7,481 bases of DNA from an uncultured bacterium (lineage in GTDB: Bacteria; Verrucomicrobiota; Lentisphaeria; Oligosphaerales; Oligosphaeraceae). Of this stretch, positions 1 through 6,077 are shown piece by piece; position 1 is the first letter of the stretch; every line of letters begins with the position of its first letter. Both the position numbers and the translations under genes were made by a program. The notes below the pieces were generated by a model, which saw only the letters and a program-made list of their open reading frames with translations, had not been told where the DNA came from and did not search any database. The stretch is taken from positions 1 to 7,481 of the forward strand of contig URJM01000085.1 of assembly GCA_900548225.1 (NCBI GenBank). The letters run 5' to 3'.

Positions 1-254
1 CGGCACGCCGCGACACGGAAAACGTCCCCCTCGGAGAGGATGTCAATGAATATCTCGCCCGCGAGGTGCTTCCGTACAATCCCGGCGCATGGATTGACAA
101 GACCAAGACCAAGGTCGGCTACGAAATCCCCTTCACGCGGGTCTTCTATGTCTACAAGGAACTGGAAAAGGCCGCCGATATCGCCACACGCATCAAGGCC
201 CACGAAAAGACTCTGACGGAAAAGCTGCATTCGCTCTTCGGGGAGGATGCATGA
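1..254 (+). CDS. hsdM: Type I restriction-modification system methyltransferase subunit HsdM, C-terminal fragment
   Basis: This is the last 83 or so residues of HsdM, the subunit that transfers methyl groups from S-adenosylmethionine to adenine in the site chosen by HsdS. The reading frame is open from base 3 and ends at TGA 252-254; the true start and the catalytic NPPF region lie before the window. What is visible is the typical HsdM tail: RDTENVPL, then EYLAREVLPYNPGAWID, a lysine-rich KTKTKVGYEIPFTR segment, and a helical end rich in charged residues that in this family packs against HsdS. The stop overlaps the hsdS start as ATGA (251-254), so the two are probably translationally coupled. 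No frameshift or odd codon use is seen. A start at GTG 66 would be an internal codon, not a real start. The family call is firm because of the motif and because hsdS follows directly. Confidence 0.93.
   Translation, partial: ARRDTENVPLGEDVNEYLAREVLPYNPGAWIDKTKTKVGYEIPFTRVFYVYKELEKAADIATRIKAHEKTLTEKLHSLFGEDA
241..246 (+). promoter_or_regulatory. Ribosome binding site for hsdS
   Basis: GGGAGG lies inside the end of hsdM. It is 4 bases from ATG 251 and 10 bases from the in-frame ATG 257, so either start is possible. ATG 251 gives the ATGA overlap with hsdM; ATG 257 would shorten HsdS by two residues. Confidence 0.6.
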
Positions 255-1510
255 CCATGCCACAGACACGGCACTACGAAATGAAGGACTCCGGAGTGGA
301 GTGGATTGGAAAGATGCCAAGCCATTGGTCTGCATCTCCATTCAAGAAAATCATCGCTCAAAATGATGGAGGCGTGTGGGGAGAAGACCCCATTGATAAT
401 GATGGTGCAGTAGTTTTGCGCTCAACAGAACAGACTGTTGATGGGAAGTGGAACATAGAACAACCAGCGAAACGTGATTTATCGCATGTGGCTAAACTAC
501 GCTATTACAAATTGGAAATAGGAGATCTTTTAATAACCAAATCAAGTGGTAGTGCATTGCACATAGGAAAAACAAGTATTGTTGATGCTGATATCGCCAA
601 GCTACATTGTTATTACTCAAATTTCATGCAACGGGTGCGTCTAAAACAGAATGTGATGCCTAAGTTATATTGGTATATTCTGAACTCAAGTATAGCCCGT
701 TATCAATTTGTATTTTTACAAAACTCCACATCGGGGATTGGTAATATAAACTCAAAGCATATTGACAATATTATTGTCCCCGTCCCCCCGCTTTCCGAAC
801 AGACCGCCATTGCGGCTTACTTGGACAAGAAGTGCGCGACTATCGATGCTATCATCGCGGAGGCGAAGGCGTCCATTGAGGAGTACAAGTCCTGGAAGGC
901 CTCCGTCATCTTCGAGGCTGTCACCAAGGGACTGAATCCCAACGCCGAAATGAAAGACTCCGGCGTGGAGTGGATTGGGGAGATCCCAAAAGGGTGGAAG
1001 GTAAAGGCTGCAAAATACTGCGTTGAAATCCACCATGGCAGCGACCCTGTTACTGAAGGTGATGTGCCTGTGTATGGTAGCGGAGCCGATAGTTTCAAGA
1101 CCTGCGGCGAATATAAAGAAGGGCCTGCGGTTTTGGTCGGACGGAAAGGGGCAACGCTCCATATACCGCATTATATCATAGGAAGGTATTGGAATGTTGA
1201 TACAGCATTCGATGTTAAGGCACATCCTGACTTTTCATTGAAGTTTTATTATTACCTTGCTATATGTTTTGATTACAAGTTTTACATCTCGCAAACAACA
1301 TTGCCAGGAATGACACAAACGAATTACAGGAATATGCCTATTCCCGTCCCTCCCCTTTTGGAGCAGGCGTCCATAGTGTCCTATCTTGACAGGAAATGTT
1401 CATTAATTGACGCTATCATTTTGGAGAAGGAGGAGCTTATCAAGGAGTTGGAGAATTACAAGCGTTCATTGATTTTCGAGGTTGTAACTGGGAAAAGGAG
1501 GGTATGCTGA
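251..1510 (+). CDS. hsdS: Type I restriction-modification system specificity subunit HsdS
   Basis: HsdS (419 residues, normal family length) binds the bipartite DNA target and holds HsdM and HsdR together. The protein has the usual two-half architecture. Each half opens with EMKDSGVEWIG (residues 10 and 233), followed by a target-recognition domain (about 30-178 and 253-362), a PVPPL-x-EQ motif (177 and 365) and a long helix (about 184-222 and 370-410). The second recognition domain carries the familiar LVGRKG (295-300) and NVDTAF (315-320) motifs. The two domains are unlike each other, so the target should be two different half-sites. Base composition is a mosaic: 60-base lines count 33% GC (481-540) and 27% (661-720) in domain 1, 55% in the central helix (841-900), and 33-37% from 1201 to 1440. 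This suggests that recognition cassettes were exchanged. The target sequence cannot be read from the protein by eye. The gene overlaps hsdM by 4 bases and the downstream gene by at least 1. Confidence 0.96.
   Translation: MTMPQTRHYEMKDSGVEWIGKMPSHWSASPFKKIIAQNDGGVWGEDPIDNDGAVVLRSTEQTVDGKWNIEQPAKRDLSHVAKLRYYKLEIGDLLITKSSGSALHIGKTSIVDADIAKLHCYYSNFMQRVRLKQNVMPKLYWYILNSSIARYQFVFLQNSTSGIGNINSKHIDNIIVPVPPLSEQTAIAAYLDKKCATIDAIIAEAKASIEEYKSWKASVIFEAVTKGLNPNAEMKDSGVEWIGEIPKGWKVKAAKYCVEIHHGSDPVTEGDVPVYGSGADSFKTCGEYKEGPAVLVGRKGATLHIPHYIIGRYWNVDTAFDVKAHPDFSLKFYYYLAICFDYKFYISQTTLPGMTQTNYRNMPIPVPPLLEQASIVSYLDRKCSLIDAIILEKEELIKELENYKRSLIFEVVTGKRRVC
278..319 (+). repeat. hsdS internal direct repeat, copy 1
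   Basis: This 42-bp segment encodes EMKDSGVEWIGKMP at the start of half 1. It matches 947-988 at 37 of 42 bases, with an offset of 669 bp (exactly 223 codons). Such repeats flank the recognition domains of HsdS and are plausible sites for homologous exchange of domains. Confidence 0.9.
947..988 (+). repeat. hsdS internal direct repeat, copy 2
   Basis: This is the second copy of the 42-bp repeat, encoding EMKDSGVEWIGEIP at the start of half 2. It differs from 278-319 at five bases and lies in the same reading frame. It marks the boundary between the GC-rich central helix and the AT-rich second recognition domain. Confidence 0.9.
1495..1501 (+). promoter_or_regulatory. Ribosome binding site that decides the rhuM start
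   Basis: AAGGAGG lies within the last codons of hsdS. It is 8 bases from ATG 1510, an ideal spacing, but only 2 bases from the in-frame ATG 1504. This favours 1510 as the start of the RhuM-like protein. Confidence 0.7.
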
Positions 1511-2538
1511 TGTCAGACAACTATTTGCAGAAGACGGAGTTTTTGCTGTTCCAGTCCCAGGATGGCGAGGACGAGGCGCGCATCCAGGTCGCGGTCAAGG
1601 ACGAGACCATCTGGCTGACCCAGAAGGGGATGGCGGAACTGTTCGGCTGTTCGTCGGACAACATTTCGTTGCACCTCAAAAACATCTACGAATCAGGCGA
1701 ATTGTCGTTTTCGGCAACTGCCGAGGAAATCTCGGTAGTTCGCCAGGAGGGGTCTCGGAGTGTCTCGCGGAAAGTCATGTTCTACAACCTGGACGCCATC
1801 ATCTCGGTGGGGTACCGTGTGAATTCCCGTCGTGCGACCCAGTTCCGCATTTGGGCGACAGGCGTCTTGAAGGAATACATGCGGAAGGGCTTTGCATTGG
1901 ACGACGAGCGTCTCAAGCAGGGTCGTGCGGTCTTTGGGAAGGACTATTTCAGGGAGTTGCTGGAGCGTGTCCGTTCCATCCGTGCCAGCGAGCGGCGCAT
2001 TTGGCAGCAGATTACGGACATCTTTGCTGAGTGCGCCATCGACTATGACAAGGGGGCGGAGGCGGCCAGCGACTTCTATGCGATGGTGCAGAACAAGTTC
2101 CACTACGCCATTACCGGGCAGACGGCGGCGGAGATTATCATCTCCCGTGCCGACCACACCAAGGAGAACATGGGGCTTGAAACCTGGAAGCACGCCCCGG
2201 ATGGGCGCATCCTGAAGAGCGATGTGACCGTGGCCAAGAACTACCTTCCGGAAAAGGAAATCAAGCGGCTGGAACGGGCGGTCACCGGGTTCTTCGACTA
2301 CATAGAAGACCTCATCGAGCGTGAAAACACCTTCACTATGGAGCAGTTCGCATCCAGTGTGGACGAATTCCTGCATTTCCGGCGGTATCAGATCCTGCCG
2401 GACAAGGGCAAGGTGAAGAAGGCCGACGCCGAGAAATACGCGAAAGGCGAATACGATATCTTCAACCGGACCCAGCCAATCGAGTCGGACTTCGACAGGG
2501 AAGTGAAGAAGCTTGTGAAGAGCCAGGAGGAAGAATGA
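1510..2538 (+). CDS. rhuM: RhuM-family protein (virulence RhuM family) encoded inside the hsd operon
   Basis: This 342-residue protein resembles the RhuM family (Pfam Virulence_RhuM), named after a Salmonella pathogenicity-island gene and, as I recall, often found beside type I restriction genes. Its biochemical function is unknown. Seen in the sequence: an N-terminal segment RIQVAVKDETIWLTQKGMAE, a probable helix-turn-helix from about W35 to residue 60 (LTQKGMAELFGCSSDNISLH), the hallmark stretch SVGYRVNSRRATQFRIWA, then RASERRIWQQITDIFAE and, in the second half, FYAMVQNKFHYAITGQTAAE. The C-terminal part is charged and probably helical. There is no signal peptide or membrane segment. I chose ATG 1510 because of ribosome binding site spacing; ATG 1504 would add two residues. 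ATG 1510 shares one base with the hsdS stop, and the rhuM stop overlaps the hsdR start as ATGA, so it is embedded in the operon and co-translated. A DNA-binding or regulatory role is inference only. Confidence 0.88.
   Translation: MSDNYLQKTEFLLFQSQDGEDEARIQVAVKDETIWLTQKGMAELFGCSSDNISLHLKNIYESGELSFSATAEEISVVRQEGSRSVSRKVMFYNLDAIISVGYRVNSRRATQFRIWATGVLKEYMRKGFALDDERLKQGRAVFGKDYFRELLERVRSIRASERRIWQQITDIFAECAIDYDKGAEAASDFYAMVQNKFHYAITGQTAAEIIISRADHTKENMGLETWKHAPDGRILKSDVTVAKNYLPEKEIKRLERAVTGFFDYIEDLIERENTFTMEQFASSVDEFLHFRRYQILPDKGKVKKADAEKYAKGEYDIFNRTQPIESDFDREVKKLVKSQEEE
2525..2530 (+). promoter_or_regulatory. Ribosome binding site for hsdR
   Basis: AGGAGG near the end of rhuM precedes ATG 2535 by 4 bases. 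The short spacing together with the ATGA stop/start overlap points to coupled translation of HsdR after RhuM. Confidence 0.65.
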
Positions 2539-5500
2539 CACAGGACACCGAGAAGAACTTCGAGGCTGACATCCAGGAGTGGCTGACTTCCGAGGCGGGG
2601 GGATGGATGGCTGCGACGGACGCGGGCTACCGCACCTCCGTCGAGAAGGCGCTGGACATTGGCACACTGGTGGAGTTCGTGCGACGCACCCAGCCCAAGA
2701 GCTGGGAGCGTCTTGTCAAGCAGACCAATGGCGATCCGGGGGAGCGTCTCTACAAGCGCTTCGAGGAGGTGGTGTCCGAGAACGGCCTCGTCCACGTCCT
2801 GCGCCATGGTTTCAAGGATCGGGGCATTGACTTCCGAGTCTGCTACTTCAAGCCCGAATCCAGTCTCAACGACGACTTGGCGAGGAAATACGAGTCGAAC
2901 ATCTGCCATTGCATTCGGCAGTGGCACTATTCCGCGCGGAACGGGAACAGCGTCGACATGATGCTGGCGGTCAACGGGATACCCGTCGTCGCCATCGAAT
3001 TGAAGAACCAGCTTCGCGGGCAGGACATTGACGATGGCATCATCCAGTGGCAGTCCGACCGCGACCCGCGTGAGGCGTGTTTTCGCTTCCGTCACCGCGT
3101 CCTGGTCTTCATGGCGATGGACTTGTGCGAGTGTGCGATATCCACCAGGCTGGATGGCAGGGGGACTTGTTTTCTTCCGTTCAACCAGGGCTCCAACGGG
3201 GCGGGGCATGACGGCGGCAAGGGCAATCCCCCCGTGGAGGGGAACGCCGACTACGTCACCAGCTATGTCTGGAAGAAGGTCCTGCAGCGGGACAGTCTTC
3301 TCGACATCCTCCAGAAGTTCATCAGCGACACGATGGGGGAGAAGGAGATTGTCCGGCAGTCCAACGGGACGGTCAAGGAAGTCAGGAAGCGCAAGATCAT
3401 CTTCCCGCGGTATCACCAGCTGGACGTGGTAAGGAAGCTGGTGGCGGACGTGCAGGCCTCCGGCGTGGGGAGGAACTACCTCGTGCAGCATAGCGCCGGA
3501 AGCGGAAAGTCCAATTCCATCGCCTGGACGGCATACCGGATGCAGGGCCTCCATGACCAGGACAACAGGCCCGTCTTCACCTCCGTCATCGTGGTGACAG
3601 ACCGCAAGGTGCTGGACAAGCAGCTGCAGGATACCATCAACAGCTTCGAACACAAGGATGGACTGATCAGGCTCATCGACGACAAGAAGACCTCCAAGGA
3701 TCTGAGGGACGCAATCAACGACGGCATCAGAATCATCGTCACAACTCTCCAGAAGTTCCCCGTCATCTTCCAGGAGGTGGACAAGAGCAGGAAGAAGAAT
3801 TTCGCGGTAATAGTGGACGAGGCGCACTCCAGCCAGACCGGGGATAGCGCGATGAAGCTGAAGATAGCCCTGGCGGACACCTCCGACGCCCTCCGGGAAT
3901 ACGCCGAACTGGAAGGCAAGAGCGAGGAGGAGGCCGGCGATTCCGAGGACCGCATCGTCGAGGAGATGCTGAGCCACGGCCACCATAAGAATCTCTCGTT
4001 CTTCGCATTCACGGCCACGCCCAAGTCCAAGACGCTCCAGCTCTTCGGCGAAAAGCTGCCTGACGGCAGGATTGTCCCCTTCCACGTCTACTCAATGCGG
4101 CAGGCCATCGAGGAGGGGTTCATCCTGGATGTCCTCCAGAACTACACCACCTACCGCAACTACTACAAGCTTGCCAAGAGCATCCCGGACAATCCGGAGA
4201 TGCCGACTACTGCCGCGATGAAGGCGGCCCGGCGCTTTGAGGAGCTTCATCCCTACAATCTTCAGGCGAAGGCGCAGCTTATCGTGGAGACCTTCCGGGA
4301 GGTGACCCGTCCCGCCATCGGCGGCACCGGGAAGATGATGGTTGTGACCTCCTCACGTCTGGCCGCAATACGGTACTACCACGCCATCCACCATGTCATC
4401 CAGGACAATGGATACAAGGACATTTCGGTGATGGTTGCATTCTCGGGGTCTGTGAAGGATCCCGAATATCCTGATGGCATGGAGTATACCGAGGGCGGAA
4501 TGAACCGGGATTCCCAGGGAAACCGGGTCTCGGAGAGCCAGACAAAGGCCGTCTTCCATGACGAGGGAGGGATTCTCATCGTGGCCGAAAAGTACCAGAC
4601 CGGCTTTGACGAACCACATTTGCATACCATGATTGTGGACAAGCGACTGCGGGATGTCAAGGCCGTGCAGACTCTGAGCCGCCTCAACCGAATCTATCCC
4701 GGCAAGGAGGATACCTTCATCCTCGATTTTGTGAATACCAGCGATGAAATCAGGGAGGCGTTCCAGCCATATTACCAGGAGACTGGACTGGAGGAGGAGC
4801 TGGATGTGAACCGAATCTACTCTAAACGCAAGGAACTGAGGGAGTTCCATGTATACAACGACGCGGATGTCAGGGCAGTCTGCAATGTCTATGCCGATAT
4901 GCGGGGCACGGAAAGGACAAGGCAGGGACGCATCTCCAGCGCGCTCAGACCCGTGGTGGAGGCATACAACGGGCTGACGGAAAAGGAACGCTCGCTCTTC
5001 AGACGCACTATCAGGGCATTCGTGAAGTGGGAAAGGTTCATTGACCAGGTGACGAGGATATTCGACAGGGAACTGAGGGAGGAGGCGATCTTCTGCGATT
5101 ATCTCTCAAGGCTCCTGCCAGACGCACCCACCGAATCCGTAAACCTGGAGAAGTGCCTCGCACTGGAGTTCTATAAGCTGGACCAGACTTTCCACGGAGC
5201 CATTGCACTGGAGGCAAAGGCGACGGACCTGCCAGCCCCGGAAATCAAGCCGTCAGCCCCAAGGATGGAGGAGAAAAGGAGTCTCCTCGACGAGGTGGTG
5301 GCCGCCATCAATGAACGATACCAGGGGGATTTCACAGAGGCGGACAGGGTCATCATCGGAGATCTGCTCGGCCGCCTCATGAAGAATTCAAGGCTGCGGA
5401 AGTTCGCAAGGTCCTCGGATCCGAAGATTTTCAAGGAAAGCCAGTTCCCGAAGATTTTCAATGAGACTGCGCAAAGGGCATACACCGAAAGCACGGAACG

Positions 5501-5588
5501 ATACACGAAGTTGTTCGAGGATACCGCAAAGTACAAGGCAATCATGAACGCAGTGGCAAACATCATTTATAGGGCAAGTAGAGAGTAG
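2535..5588 (+). CDS. hsdR: Type I restriction endonuclease subunit HsdR
   Basis: HsdR (1017 residues, within the family's usual 900-1100) is the ATP-dependent translocase and nuclease that cleaves unmodified DNA in complex with HsdM and HsdS. The N-terminal PD-(D/E)xK nuclease is visible as D141 followed by E155-L-K157 (VVAIELKNQ). The superfamily 2 helicase motor follows: Walker A SAGSGKS (320-326), DEAH (428-431), TATP (493-496) and motif VI QTLSRLNR (712-719). The remaining 300 residues are the helical C-terminal region that contacts the methyltransferase core. All catalytic motifs are intact, so the protein should be active. It begins at ATG 2535, overlapping the rhuM stop. The last codons are unusual: S-R-E and the TAG stop lie within a 40-nt repeat core (5578-5617) that also occurs in plain intergenic DNA, so the C-terminal tip appears to be set by a repeat. 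Confidence 0.97.
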   Translation: MTQDTEKNFEADIQEWLTSEAGGWMAATDAGYRTSVEKALDIGTLVEFVRRTQPKSWERLVKQTNGDPGERLYKRFEEVVSENGLVHVLRHGFKDRGIDFRVCYFKPESSLNDDLARKYESNICHCIRQWHYSARNGNSVDMMLAVNGIPVVAIELKNQLRGQDIDDGIIQWQSDRDPREACFRFRHRVLVFMAMDLCECAISTRLDGRGTCFLPFNQGSNGAGHDGGKGNPPVEGNADYVTSYVWKKVLQRDSLLDILQKFISDTMGEKEIVRQSNGTVKEVRKRKIIFPRYHQLDVVRKLVADVQASGVGRNYLVQHSAGSGKSNSIAWTAYRMQGLHDQDNRPVFTSVIVVTDRKVLDKQLQDTINSFEHKDGLIRLIDDKKTSKDLRDAINDGIRIIVTTLQKFPVIFQEVDKSRKKNFAVIVDEAHSSQTGDSAMKLKIALADTSDALREYAELEGKSEEEAGDSEDRIVEEMLSHGHHKNLSFFAFTATPKSKTLQLFGEKLPDGRIVPFHVYSMRQAIEEGFILDVLQNYTTYRNYYKLAKSIPDNPEMPTTAAMKAARRFEELHPYNLQAKAQLIVETFREVTRPAIGGTGKMMVVTSSRLAAIRYYHAIHHVIQDNGYKDISVMVAFSGSVKDPEYPDGMEYTEGGMNRDSQGNRVSESQTKAVFHDEGGILIVAEKYQTGFDEPHLHTMIVDKRLRDVKAVQTLSRLNRIYPGKEDTFILDFVNTSDEIREAFQPYYQETGLEEELDVNRIYSKRKELREFHVYNDADVRAVCNVYADMRGTERTRQGRISSALRPVVEAYNGLTEKERSLFRRTIRAFVKWERFIDQVTRIFDRELREEAIFCDYLSRLLPDAPTESVNLEKCLALEFYKLDQTFHGAIALEAKATDLPAPEIKPSAPRMEEKRSLLDEVVAAINERYQGDFTEADRVIIGDLLGRLMKNSRLRKFARSSDPKIFKESQFPKIFNETAQRAYTESTERYTKLFEDTAKYKAIMNAVANIIYRASRE

Positions 5589-5617
5589 GGAGGAGGGAGG
5601 AGAAAGAAGTGCGTGGT
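5578..5617 (+). repeat. 40-nt purine-rich repeat core, forward copy 1, overlapping the hsdR stop
   Basis: The core begins GTAGAGAGTAGGGAGGAGGG and ends AGTGCGTGGT. Core positions 9-11 form the hsdR TAG stop (5586-5588). It aligns without gaps to the forward copies at 5747, 7283 and 7441 and, reverse-complemented, to 5906-5945, 5970-6009 and 6034-6073. The preceding GCAA is shared with copies 2 and 4. A further TAG at core positions 2-4 is in a different frame. Confidence 0.92.
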
Positions 5618-5643
5618 CACTTTGCAGTGGGCTTCCGTTGAGC
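5608..5643 (+). repeat. Left arm of a 36-bp inverted repeat
   Basis: This arm matches the reverse complement of 5880-5915 at 35 of 36 bases (one T/G difference). It contains the end of the core and a segment CACTTTGCAGTGGGC that is otherwise found only in the inverted tandem array. About 236 bp separate the arms. It could fold in RNA or single-stranded DNA, or serve as a site for inversion. Confidence 0.88.
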
Positions 5644-5646
5644 GCC

Positions 5647-5668
5647 CGCACGGCGATTCCGCCGCGCG
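5647..5668 (+). repeat. GC-rich palindrome (module B), copy 1
   Basis: Nine-base arms (5647-5655 and 5660-5668) around an ATTC loop pair with a single A-C mismatch. It is equivalent to the perfect hairpin at 5806-5827 and the imperfect one at 7342-7363. No T-run follows, so it is not a standard intrinsic terminator. Confidence 0.8.
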
Positions 5669-5742
5669 TCCCCTGAGGTGGAGATGAACCACGTAATACA
5701 CGAAACAGGGGAATAATAGAACCACGAATGCACACGAATGGA
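5669..5742 (+). repeat. Module C/D spacer with 'accacgaa' words, copy 1
   Basis: This stretch holds CCTGAGGTGGA followed by irregular repeats of ACCACGTAA, ACACGAAAC, ACCACGAATG and CACACGAATG. It corresponds to 7364-7436, which has CCTGATGTGGA followed by the same type of words. It separates two forward cores in both places. I see no gene in it. Confidence 0.75.
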
Positions 5743-5746
5743 GCAA

Positions 5747-5786
5747 GTAGAGAGTAGGGAGGAGGGAGGAGAAGGTAGTGCGTGGT
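5747..5786 (+). repeat. 40-nt purine-rich repeat core, forward copy 2
   Basis: This copy lies in plain intergenic DNA, 169 bp after copy 1, and differs from it at only a few bases near the 3' end (GAAGGTAGTG against GAAAGAAGTG). It is preceded by the same GCAA. It shows that the sequence forming the end of hsdR is a repeat and not conserved coding sequence. Confidence 0.9.
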
Positions 5787-5787
5787 T

Positions 5788-5827
5788 GGCGCGCTTGAGC
5801 GCGCCCGCGCGGCGATTCCGCCGCGCG
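5788..5827 (+). repeat. Double hairpin (module B), copy 2
   Basis: Two perfect stem-loops lie back to back. The first has 7-bp arms (5788-5794 and 5799-5805) around TTGA. The second has 9-bp arms (5806-5814 and 5819-5827) around ATTC. The layout resembles REP-type palindromes. There is no T-tract after either stem, so termination is not supported; protection of RNA ends or a structural role is possible. Confidence 0.85.
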
Positions 5828-5860
5828 TCGCTGTGTGTAAATCCCACTCTACCCTCTACC

Positions 5861-5881
5861 GCACGGCATTTTTTGCCGTGC
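5861..5881 (+). repeat. Perfect 8-bp hairpin with T5 loop
   Basis: Arms GCACGGCA (5861-5868) and TGCCGTGC (5874-5881) surround five T residues. It sits at the turning point between forward modules (5578-5830) and the inverted tandem array (5886-6073). The T-run is in the loop, not after the stem, so I do not call it a terminator. Confidence 0.7.
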
Positions 5882-5915
5882 TCAACGGACGCCCACTGCA
5901 AAGTGACCACGCACT
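5880..5915 (-). repeat. Right arm of the 36-bp inverted repeat
   Basis: This is the partner of 5608-5643, with 35 of 36 bases complementary. It covers the upstream edge of the first 64-bp tandem unit. Confidence 0.88.
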
Positions 5916-6073
5916 ACCTTCTACTTTCTTCTCCCTATTCTCTACCTGACGGACGCCCACTGCAAAGTGACCACGCACTACCTTCTACTTTCTTCTCCCT
6001 ATTCTCTACCTGACGGAAGCCCACTGCAAAGTGTCCACGCACTACCCTCTACCTTCTTCTCCCTATTCCCTAC
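5886..6073 (-). repeat. Three tandem 64-bp units containing the repeat core in inverted orientation
   Basis: Units begin at 5886, 5950 and 6014 with CGGACGCCC (CGGAAGCCC in the third); the period is exactly 64 bp and the last unit is truncated at 6073. The first two are nearly identical; the third has several changes (for example GTGTCC for GTGACC). Each holds the reverse complement of the 40-nt core (5906-5945, 5970-6009, 6034-6073) plus a CCACTGCAAAGTG segment. The array ends four bases before ATG 6078, so it forms the immediate leader of the next gene. Open frames across it merely translate the repeat and are not genes. Units are contiguous with no unique spacers, so this is not a CRISPR array. 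Confidence 0.95.
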
Positions 6074-6077
6074 GAAA

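Noticed and set aside
2388..4085. Long minus-strand open frame (565 codons) opposite hsdR
   Set aside because: It lies antisense to the intact HsdR motifs, has no recognisable domain, and is expected in GC-rich coding DNA. The minus-strand frame at 1693-2667 is rejected for the same reason.
5421..5461. 14-nt direct repeat in hsdR (CCGAAGATTTTCAA at 5421 and 5448)
   Set aside because: It encodes PKIF twice, nine codons apart and in frame, in the helical C-terminal region. It looks like ordinary local sequence similarity and does not disturb the protein.
5700..5750. Possible -10 box (GAATAAT) as a promoter for the Fe-S gene
   Set aside because: There is no convincing -35 element at proper spacing, and it lies inside the repeat spacer about 360 bases from the start codon.
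5861..5881. Rho-independent terminator
   Set aside because: The hairpin is perfect but its T residues are in the loop, and TCAACGG follows the stem.
5617..6013. Open frames on both strands across the intergenic repeats (for example 5738-6013 plus, 5617-5910 minus)
   Set aside because: Their translations are the repeat units read through, with recurring peptides such as LPSTFFSLF, and no independent coding evidence.
5886..6073. CRISPR array
   Set aside because: The 64-bp units are contiguous with no unique spacers, and no cas gene is present.
5967..6077. N-terminal extension of the Fe-S protein upstream of ATG 6078
   Set aside because: The extra 37 residues are a translation of the 64-bp tandem repeat; the ferredoxin domain starts just after Met at 6078.
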